Source: Saprospiraceae bacterium
Lineage (GTDB): Bacteria > Bacteroidota > Bacteroidia > Chitinophagales > Saprospiraceae
Direction of reading: 5' to 3'
NCBI GenBank assembly: GCA_020852155.1
Contig: JADZBJ010000184.1
Span: 1 to 5,343, forward strand
DNA: 5,343 bases
The translations under genes were made by a program, and so were the position numbers. How positions within the stretch are numbered: the stretch's first letter is position 1; each line of letters starts with the position of its first letter. Under the pieces are notes generated by a model. The model saw only the letters and a list, made by a program, of their open reading frames with translations. It was not told the origin of the DNA and did not search any database. Shown here one piece after another: positions 1 through 5,343 of this stretch.

Positions 1-341
1 ATACCGGCAATGACCTGCGTATTTCTTTTGACAAGCATTTACGCGCTGTGCCATTCCCGCAGATCGAAGAACTCTATGATGAACGAGACATTCGCTATCC
101 GATGGATGGGCATTTTATCCTGGAAGTAAAATTCAATCATTTTTGTCCGGCCTGGGTTCGGCCCATTCTGGCAAACCTTGAATTGATTAAAACACCGGCA
201 TCCAAGTATGTCATGTGCATAGACAGCCAGCCACGCATTCTGAAAGATCGCAAATACAGTCATTTTTACATGTATCAGCGAAGAACAACCTCCATCCAAT
301 CATCTGTATCAAGCGCTCAAAATAAACCCGAATTGTGTTAG
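1..341 (+). CDS. VTC-domain (polyphosphate polymerase-like) protein, C-terminal fragment
   Basis: The reading frame is open from the left edge (first full codon at 3) to TAG at 339-341, so only the last 112 residues are visible and the start lies outside the window. The fragment has the end of a VTC/CYTH-like catalytic tunnel domain: a strand LRISFD (visible residues 5-10), the charged strand ILEVKF (39-44, with Glu41 and Lys43), then P-x-W (49-51) and SKY (67-69). In the yeast Vtc4 family, acidic and basic residues in these last strands bind metal and phosphate; the matching of individual residues here is inferred. The family makes polyphosphate from nucleoside triphosphate. The last 40 or so residues are a polar Ser/Gln-rich tail with no recognised domain. 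No membrane segment is visible, so the fragment is probably cytosolic. The gene overlaps the DUF4956 gene downstream by 7 bases, an arrangement that supports the assignment. The substrate and product of the bacterial enzyme are not shown by the sequence. Confidence 0.82.
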   Translation, partial: TGNDLRISFDKHLRAVPFPQIEELYDERDIRYPMDGHFILEVKFNHFCPAWVRPILANLELIKTPASKYVMCIDSQPRILKDRKYSHFYMYQRRTTSIQSSVSSAQNKPELC

Positions 342-1024
342 AAGATTTTCAAACCATCAATCTGTTTCCGGTAACGGCCGCCGATGTACTGGCCAACCTC
401 CTGGCTGCGCTCGTCTGCGGCATTGTCCTGTCTTTGATCTATCGCGCCACGTACAGGGGGCCATCGTACTCCGTCAGTTATGTCAATGCGCTGGTGCTGC
501 TTACGCTGATTTCTGCCTTGGTGATTATGGTCATTGGCAACAATATCGCTCGCGCATTCGGACTGGTCGGTGCGATGAGTATCATTCGTTTCAGGACAGC
601 CGTACGCGATACGATGGATATGGTGTTTATCTTTTTAGCCCTGGCACTGGGTATGGCTTGCGGTGTGGGCCTGAATGTCGTTGCGCTGCTCGGTGTCGCC
701 GTGGCTGGCATCGTCATAACAGCCCTGACTTACACGCATTTTGGCGCACCGCGCCAGCGATTTCACCTGTTGCAAATTACCTACGACGGCTTGCGGGCTG
801 ATAGTAAGGATTTTGAAAAAGCCTTCGGCAAATACTGCCGTTCCAGCAAATTGGTCAACGTGAAAAACACCGGCTACGAACATGAAATGGAATCGTTTTA
901 CCACGTTCGCCTGAAACGCGACAGCATGAGCGAAGCCCTCGTGAAAGATTTAACCAGCCTGAATGCCGTCCGATTAGTCAATGTGTTTTTTGATGAAGAT
1001 GATGTGAATCCGCCAACGCTGTGA
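335..1024 (+). CDS. DUF4956 family integral membrane protein
   Basis: A 229-residue protein starting at GTG 335. An in-frame TAA at 323-325 leaves almost no room for another start, so GTG is well supported although no Shine-Dalgarno sequence is visible. Hydrophobic segments lie at about residues 18-36, 50-68, 96-110 and 113-133. Between the second and third is the family hallmark, a Gly/Arg-rich stretch (residues 76-96) containing GLVGAMSIIRFRTAV and then RD-x-MDM. Residues 140-229 form a soluble, charged tail with alternating strands and helices, probably cytosolic. Length and layout fit complete DUF4956 proteins. The biochemical role is unknown. The start overlaps the stop of the VTC-domain gene, so the two are probably co-transcribed and translationally coupled, suggesting a membrane partner for that enzyme (inference). 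The 'G-x-x-G-A-x-x-I-R-F-R' motif and soluble C-terminal domain recall MgtC-type proteins, but homology is not established. The gene ends 18 bp from a convergent gene. Confidence 0.9.
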   Translation: MLEDFQTINLFPVTAADVLANLLAALVCGIVLSLIYRATYRGPSYSVSYVNALVLLTLISALVIMVIGNNIARAFGLVGAMSIIRFRTAVRDTMDMVFIFLALALGMACGVGLNVVALLGVAVAGIVITALTYTHFGAPRQRFHLLQITYDGLRADSKDFEKAFGKYCRSSKLVNVKNTGYEHEMESFYHVRLKRDSMSEALVKDLTSLNAVRLVNVFFDEDDVNPPTL

Positions 1025-1042
1025 AGACGCCTCGGCAAGATG

Positions 1043-2671
1043 TTAACGTGTGACCATTAATTTTCTGACTGTCGGATTTTTATCGTCTATATACGCAGCA
1101 ACAATATAAGGCCCCGTAGGCCAGTTGGACACATCAACTGGCCAGACTTGCAAACCTGGCACATATGGTAATTCAAAAAACAATTGCCCAGATATGTTCC
1201 AAATCCTCACGCTTACACTTTGGCATTGAGGTAGATAAAATTGCACTTCCTTATTGGACGGATTGGGAAAAACCCGAAACTCGTCAAAGGACAGCGGTAA
1301 TTCCGTTGGGTAAAGGTCATCAATCCCTAACGTATCACAATGGCTGCCTGGCAGGTCGAATAATCGGTAGTTTGGAAAATAGTTGATAACAAAATCAGAC
1401 CACTTGGGCAGCCTGACTGCGTTTTGTTCAAACCTGCACGCCTGTCCATATCTGTCCGGCTCATGGATGACATGCAAATAACGCGTGGTACTGGCCGGGT
1501 TGATATATATTTTCCCGTCGGGTGCATTGCGCATCTGAAAAAAGGAAGTCGAGAAAAAATCATTGTCAAAAAAACGGTTCCATTCCTCGATCAGTTGATA
1601 ATCGCCGTGCCCGAGGTTTTCTTCGCATAGATCAAACTGAAACAGGGCTTCGTTATTGTTAAAATAAAGGTAGCGGCTATTGGGCGATATGGCTAATCCG
1701 CAGGCCACTATTGGCTCTTCTGGATAGGCCGTATAGGGTGGTAGTTGGAGATACCTGCGAAAGATCATTTCCCCGGTACATCGGTCAAAATCAAAAATCT
1801 CTACCCCACTTGACCTAACGACCCGGCAGTATTTTCGCCCGTCGGGAGAGAAAGTGGCCTGTCCGGCCCAACTTTCATGCCCATATTTATCAGGGATGAT
1901 TTCTTGTATGTAGGGCGGTGTGTCAATGTTAAAATAATACTTAACATTAAATGGCGGATATGGCGGAGGAAAGGATTGTAAAACAGGCGGCATTAAGCCT
2001 TCCGGGGAGAGAAGAATCTTCCAAAATTGTCTTTTCACTCCACGGGGCATCACAATCCACCAGTCCCGGCCATTGCCGTGCCTGACCGCTGCGATAGCAT
2101 CGTGAAGGCTGTCTGCAACCACTGTTTCATTTTTTTGCAATACCCGACCCAGGCCATTATTGGCATCTACTTCTACTTCGGTGCAAAGCAGGCGGTCTAA
2201 TATCACATCACTAATACTAGTGTCTGAAGTGTATACCAGCCTTAAATGTAACAAAAACACAAGGCTATCATGACCTGGCATTGGCAATACCAGGTTGCCA
2301 CTTCTGATATAGGGCAGGCCATTGAATTCTTCACATTCATAATTATAGTTCACACTACCAATATTGATGTCATGCCCATTTTCCATGACCTCATGCCGCT
2401 TGTTGAACACAGAACACCCATTAAAATAAAATTGCAAATTACCGGCATCGTCATTGGCTACCGCAGAAATCGGGCCGCCAAAAATATCAAATTGCTCCAC
2501 CTGAAAACCTTTGTCGTCAAATGTCAAATACATACCGCCAAATTGCTCGGTATTGGGTTGATCTGGGTTGGCTTGAGGGTAACCCAAAATCCAGGTGCGG
2601 TCATTTTTCGGCTGGCTGTACAAGACCGAAACTTGAACGAAAAAGAGCAGAAACAGGGTTAGTCTATACAT
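1043..2671 (-). CDS. Secreted beta-propeller-like protein with T9SS type A sorting domain
   Basis: The chosen start is ATG at 2671-2669, giving 542 residues. The frame opens further upstream with a TTG at 2695, but the ATG gives a cleaner signal peptide: MYR, a hydrophobic core (TLFLLFFVQVSVL) and a YSQ cleavage region near residue 20. An A/T-rich stretch with no Shine-Dalgarno precedes it, as is usual in Bacteroidota. The middle (about 260-410) holds several blade-like motifs: QATFSPDGRKY with EIFDFDRCTGE, GLAISPNSRYLYF with LFQFDLCEE, and NAPDGKIYI with YLHVI. These resemble beta-propeller proteins of Bacteroidota, though a full propeller cannot be proven by eye. The last 81 residues (462-542) are a T9SS type A domain: FRVFPNPS, VRIWNISGQ, WPTGPYIV and a basic end (KLMVTR). 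The protein is therefore exported by Sec, crosses the outer membrane by T9SS and is released or anchored at the surface. It has ten cysteines spread along its length and a proline-rich stretch (PPPYPP). Its ligand or activity is unknown. Confidence 0.88.
   Translation of the reverse strand: MYRLTLFLLFFVQVSVLYSQPKNDRTWILGYPQANPDQPNTEQFGGMYLTFDDKGFQVEQFDIFGGPISAVANDDAGNLQFYFNGCSVFNKRHEVMENGHDINIGSVNYNYECEEFNGLPYIRSGNLVLPMPGHDSLVFLLHLRLVYTSDTSISDVILDRLLCTEVEVDANNGLGRVLQKNETVVADSLHDAIAAVRHGNGRDWWIVMPRGVKRQFWKILLSPEGLMPPVLQSFPPPYPPFNVKYYFNIDTPPYIQEIIPDKYGHESWAGQATFSPDGRKYCRVVRSSGVEIFDFDRCTGEMIFRRYLQLPPYTAYPEEPIVACGLAISPNSRYLYFNNNEALFQFDLCEENLGHGDYQLIEEWNRFFDNDFFSTSFFQMRNAPDGKIYINPASTTRYLHVIHEPDRYGQACRFEQNAVRLPKWSDFVINYFPNYRLFDLPGSHCDTLGIDDLYPTELPLSFDEFRVFPNPSNKEVQFYLPQCQSVSVRIWNISGQLFFELPYVPGLQVWPVDVSNWPTGPYIVAAYIDDKNPTVRKLMVTR
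1119..1143. repeat. Perfect 9-bp inverted repeat inside the T9SS domain coding region
   Basis: GGCCAGTTG at 1119-1127 and its exact complement CAACTGGCC at 1135-1143 flank a 7-base loop. The element lies within the minus-strand gene, where it encodes the W-P-V-D-V-S-N-W-P stretch, and about 95 bp beyond the stop of the plus-strand DUF4956 gene. No T-tract follows on either strand, so it is not a standard intrinsic terminator. It may simply follow from the near-symmetrical WP...WP peptide. Confidence 0.6.
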
Positions 2672-2693
2672 AAATGAAAATATTTCGTTCAAC

Positions 2694-2736
2694 AAAAAAC
2701 AATGGCGCAGGTCGCACTCGAAATTAAACCTGCGCC
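2694..2736 (-). terminator. Probable intrinsic terminator after the DUF4397 repeat gene
   Basis: Read on the minus strand, GGCGCAGGT (2736-2728) pairs perfectly with ACCTGCGCC (2712-2704) across a 15-base loop, and six T residues (2699-2694) follow after ATTG. A GC-rich stem followed by a T-tract is the standard intrinsic terminator layout. It starts 70 bp after the TGA of the repeat protein gene (2807-2809) and so would end that transcript. The loop is longer than usual. The plus-strand side is also T-rich (2741-2750), but no plus-strand gene ends here. It leaves only 22 bp before the ATG at 2671. Confidence 0.72.
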
Positions 2737-2763
2737 TGATAATTTTATTTATTACCTGATAAT
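2735..2763. repeat. Short direct repeat CCTGATAAT x2 in the spacer
   Basis: CCTGATAAT occurs at 2735-2743 and again at 2755-2763, exactly 20 bp apart, which is close to two helical turns, in the A/T-rich spacer between the two minus-strand genes. The first copy overlaps the end of the terminator stem by 2 bases. It could be a protein-binding pair upstream of the 1043-2671 gene or chance in A/T-rich DNA. Confidence 0.3.
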
Positions 2764-2806
2764 AGTAAAAATGTGGGTCATGGGGGGAGTGTTCAGATTT
2801 TCTGAC

Positions 2807-5343
2807 TCAACGCTGCACCGCAAATCGAGCAGACAGGCTGCCTTCAGGAATCATCACCTGCAACTGGTAAATGCCATTCGGCAAATGAGCAACGGGAATG
2901 CGTTGAGCGGTATTTCCGCCCAATTCGCCCCAGTCGCCTTCCATGATATTCCGTCCGGTCATATCCAGCACCTGAAAACGTACGGCACTGGTGTTTTTCA
3001 TTTCAAAAGAGACAACCATTTCATCACTCGCCGGATTGGGTGCGAGGCTTAAATGCTGAATGGTTTCCAGCACATCATTCGTGGCGCTGATGATGGGTAA
3101 TGGGTAAGTCGAACCATCCAGTTCGGCAGCCCACAACTCCAGTCCGGGCGACTGGTTGAGATACCCGGAGGCAAAAACGGTCAATGCCTGTCCTGTCAAT
3201 GCGCCCAGTGCCGCTTCATACCGGCCAATCGGATTGCCAGTACCCGCCACAGAAAGTTCAACGAGATAAGTGGAAGGCGGTACGTTTTGATATGGCTCAA
3301 ACTGTCCGTAGGCGACGTTATCAAATAAAATATTTCCGATAAAATCCACATTCAAGCCCTGCGCACACGGCGCACCGTGAAAGAAATTCACATCTACCTG
3401 GTTGACATTTTCAGCAAATCGGCGCGCATTTTCATCCACATAAAACTGGAATGGCGTCGCGGCATTACCCACAACACCCGTCGCCATGAATGTGTACTCT
3501 TTTTGTGTATCTAAAAAGAACGACTGCGTATATACCGCCTGATTAATGCTGGTGCTGCCTGCGGGTGCGACCGACAGATCGAAAGCGCCGGCAGCCGGAT
3601 AAAACCCGAAGCCCGTAGCAGAACGGAATTCGACGTTTTCAGCAACCAGCACACCGTCGGGTGTAAATTCATCGCTGTACCACAGATCAATAGGCGCATC
3701 CGGCGCATTGTGTATTAACTGGGCACGAGCAAATGACGGCATGGGCAAAACAATACCGTCAGGCAGCATTAAGAAAAGACCAAATTTGCCTTCATCATCG
3801 GGTGCATCCAGCAAGCCACTGGCAAACAAAACGAGGCTAATACCACCGGTTCCGGTAAAATCTCCGCCATAAATACCATACACCTTCCTCAAATCAGCGG
3901 CGTTCAGAACATCCAGCAACTCGAAACCGGGATCCCCGACTGAAACGTAATTGGAAATTTGCCCGTAATGCAAATCACTCAGGAAATTACTGCCATCCAG
4001 CACCGATGCAAGGTTGATCGTCGGCATGTCAGGCACGCCGTGCACGACGGCTATTTCAAGCGCATCCGGTGAAACTGCGCTTTCATGCGCATTGCCTTTG
4101 ACAATAAACGACAACGGCGCCTGGGCATTTCCGTTTTGCCCGCTTAGCACCACAACATACGTTCCGCCATTGGCAAATGAAATATTCTGGGTGTAAATGG
4201 CGTCGCTAACCGAGGCGCTACCCGACGGCGCTACGCCAAAAGGAATAGGGAAACCTGCCGGAACATAGGTGTAGCCTGTTGCCGTCCTGAATGCAAAATC
4301 ATCAAACGCCAAATCATCAAAGGTGTAAATATCACGTGCTTCAGTTGGCGAATTATTCAAAAACTGAACCCTCGCCACCGGAAAAACCGGCAACTCGGTC
4401 ACTGTTCCATCCGGCAATGCTGCAAACAAACCAAAAGGCGGAATTCCATTACTCAAATATCCACTGGCAAAAATGCGTAACGCCTGACCTGACAAACCCG
4501 ACAAGTCAGCCATATAGGTTTGCAAAATCTGATCCTGACCAGCCAGTTTGAGATCCAGAAATAAAACAGTACCCGGCACATCCGTGTAGGCGCTTTGCTC
4601 GCCGTAACTCAGATCGGAGAATAAAAGCCCCAGGGTTCTTTCCGCAACATCCACCGCAGGCGCATCGGGAGAGCCGTGCATAGCAGATACCGAAACCTGA
4701 CCCAGCAAGGAGGTTTCCTGGGCATCATCAAAAGCCTGAAGCACAAAAGGCCTGGCAGGACTACCCTTGACACCGCTGGCATAAACGGTGTACTTTTTAC
4801 CGGATGAAAAGGTGGTCTGGAAATTAGCAAACGCAGCAGCAGATGAAGTGCTGTTGGCTGGCGCTACACCTATATTGATACTTTGATCTGCCGGAACATC
4901 AATGAAAGGCGTTGCGGTACGGAAAGTAAAATCATCCAGCCATTTCGTCGCACCGGCGTAAATATCTACTGGCGCGCCAGGGGAATTTTGAATAAATTGT
5001 ACTCGTGTAGTAGATTCTTGCGGAATTTCAATCACCGTACCGTCAGCCAGGGCTGCATATAATCCCCAATCAGAATTACCGTTGATCAATCCGCTAAAAA
5101 ACAGGTGGGCAGACTTGCCTTTCAGGGTGCTAAAGTCGGCCCTGCGCAATCCTGACGACACCGGGCTTCCCGCTGCGCGAAGTGACAAATGATACACATC
5201 GGGTGACAGGCTAATGTAATTTGAAAATTCGCCGTAAGACAACCCTTGCACTACATTGTTGGCGACCCAGAGGATGTCAATATCTCCCGCAGGAGCATCC
5301 GTCATGCCATGAAAAAAAGCCATGTCCACGACATTCGTATCCA
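2807..5343 (-). CDS. Large DUF4397-repeat secreted protein with T9SS type A sorting domain, N-terminus missing
   Basis: The frame is open from the right edge to TGA at 2809-2807, giving 844 complete visible codons. A GTG at 5329 lies inside a repeat module (DTNVVDMAFFHG) and is not a believable start, so the true start and signal peptide lie outside the window. Numbering from the first complete codon, seven DUF4397-like modules alternate between two types: A 1-107, B 111-204, A 216-319, B 323-415, A 428-535, B 538-636, A 649-749. Type A has HG-x-x-DAP, YG-x-x-x-x-Y, FASG and DGT-x-x-x-P. Type B has an N-S/A-P motif, FRTAT, VAPA and a late G-V-x-G. Residues 762-844 are a T9SS type A domain (LAPNPASDE, VLDMTGR, LPNGIYQL and a basic end). 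The protein is a predicted cell-surface or secreted beta-rich repeat protein, perhaps adhesive or structural; the function of DUF4397 is not known. Only one cysteine is visible (Cys659). A terminator-like hairpin follows the gene. Confidence 0.87.
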   Translation of the reverse strand, partial: DTNVVDMAFFHGMTDAPAGDIDILWVANNVVQGLSYGEFSNYISLSPDVYHLSLRAAGSPVSSGLRRADFSTLKGKSAHLFFSGLINGNSDWGLYAALADGTVIEIPQESTTRVQFIQNSPGAPVDIYAGATKWLDDFTFRTATPFIDVPADQSINIGVAPANSTSSAAAFANFQTTFSSGKKYTVYASGVKGSPARPFVLQAFDDAQETSLLGQVSVSAMHGSPDAPAVDVAERTLGLLFSDLSYGEQSAYTDVPGTVLFLDLKLAGQDQILQTYMADLSGLSGQALRIFASGYLSNGIPPFGLFAALPDGTVTELPVFPVARVQFLNNSPTEARDIYTFDDLAFDDFAFRTATGYTYVPAGFPIPFGVAPSGSASVSDAIYTQNISFANGGTYVVVLSGQNGNAQAPLSFIVKGNAHESAVSPDALEIAVVHGVPDMPTINLASVLDGSNFLSDLHYGQISNYVSVGDPGFELLDVLNAADLRKVYGIYGGDFTGTGGISLVLFASGLLDAPDDEGKFGLFLMLPDGIVLPMPSFARAQLIHNAPDAPIDLWYSDEFTPDGVLVAENVEFRSATGFGFYPAAGAFDLSVAPAGSTSINQAVYTQSFFLDTQKEYTFMATGVVGNAATPFQFYVDENARRFAENVNQVDVNFFHGAPCAQGLNVDFIGNILFDNVAYGQFEPYQNVPPSTYLVELSVAGTGNPIGRYEAALGALTGQALTVFASGYLNQSPGLELWAAELDGSTYPLPIISATNDVLETIQHLSLAPNPASDEMVVSFEMKNTSAVRFQVLDMTGRNIMEGDWGELGGNTAQRIPVAHLPNGIYQLQVMIPEGSLSARFAVQR
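3095..5343 (-). repeat. Three and a half A-B two-module protein repeats (about 212 residues each)
   Basis: This is the coding region of the alternating DUF4397-like modules. The His of the type A 'HG' motif recurs at visible residues 11, 222, 434 and 655, giving periods of 211, 212 and 221 residues. Approximate spans are A1 5341-5021, B1 5011-4730, A2 4696-4385, B2 4375-4097, A3 4060-3737, B3 3730-3434 and A4 3397-3095. Copies are clearly related in protein but well diverged, so this is an old duplication rather than a recent tandem DNA repeat. More units may lie beyond the right edge. Confidence 0.8.

Noticed and set aside
39..299. Minus-strand open frame of 86 codons opposite the VTC gene
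   Set aside because: It lies entirely antisense to a frame with recognisable VTC motifs, and its translation shows no domain or signal.
478..904. Two minus-strand open frames opposite the DUF4956 gene
   Set aside because: Both are antisense shadows of a clear membrane protein gene; their Ala/Thr/Ile-rich translations mirror the hydrophobic codons.
2270..2662. Plus-strand open frame of 130 codons
   Set aside because: It is antisense to the N-terminal half of the T9SS cargo gene and shows no recognisable domain or start signal.
2793..2805. Small inverted repeat TCAGA-TTT-TCTGA just after the repeat gene stop
   Set aside because: A 5-bp A/T-containing stem with no T-tract is too weak to call a terminator beside the much stronger hairpin at 2704-2736.
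2702..3052. Plus-strand open frame of 116 codons beginning in the spacer
   Set aside because: It overlaps the terminator stem at its start and then runs antisense to the conserved sorting domain of the repeat protein; nothing in its translation is recognisable.
4014..4551. Plus-strand open frames of 60 and 86 codons inside the repeat gene
   Set aside because: They are antisense to well-conserved DUF4397-like modules, so they are treated as chance frames.
5327..5329. GTG as the start of the repeat protein
   Set aside because: The frame continues upstream to the window edge within the same module, and no signal peptide follows the GTG although the protein carries a T9SS domain that requires prior Sec export.
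1..5343. Search for tRNA, rRNA, CRISPR arrays, insertion sequences and attachment sites
   Set aside because: Nearly all of the window is explained by four coding regions; no regularly spaced DNA repeats, transposase motifs or tRNA-like cloverleafs were seen.

Overview
This window looks like chromosomal DNA from a member of the Bacteroidota. Two large genes on the minus strand end in C-terminal type IX secretion system (T9SS) sorting domains of the 'FPNPS...NISGQ...PTGPY' kind. Type A sorting domains of this sort are essentially restricted to that phylum. None of the starts that can be examined has a recognisable Shine-Dalgarno sequence, which also fits. The moderate base composition and the style of the secreted proteins resemble the Saprospiria (Lewinella/Haliscomenobacter-like), but that finer placement is an inference.

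Left part, plus strand (1-1024): the 3' end of a gene for a VTC-type polyphosphate polymerase domain protein overlaps by 7 bases a gene for a four-helix DUF4956 membrane protein. The pair is a compact, probably translationally coupled unit. VTC and DUF4956 genes commonly sit side by side in bacteria. A plausible but unproven reading is a cytosolic polymerase plus a membrane partner.

Right part, minus strand (1043-5343): two T9SS cargo genes in tandem. The upstream one (2807 to beyond the window end) encodes a large secreted protein built from alternating type A and type B DUF4397-like modules (A-B-A-B-A-B-A) followed by a sorting domain; its 5' end lies outside the window. The downstream one (1043-2671) encodes a signal-peptide protein with beta-propeller-like repeats, ten cysteines and a sorting domain. 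A perfect 9-bp stem hairpin followed by a T-tract (2694-2736) lies in the 135-bp spacer between them and looks like an intrinsic terminator.

The plus-strand pair and the minus-strand genes converge with an 18-bp gap at 1025-1042, and no terminator is visible there. The two halves therefore look functionally unrelated: membrane/polyphosphate-type metabolism on the left, and surface or secreted proteins on the right. No RNA genes, mobile elements, CRISPR arrays or attachment sites were found.
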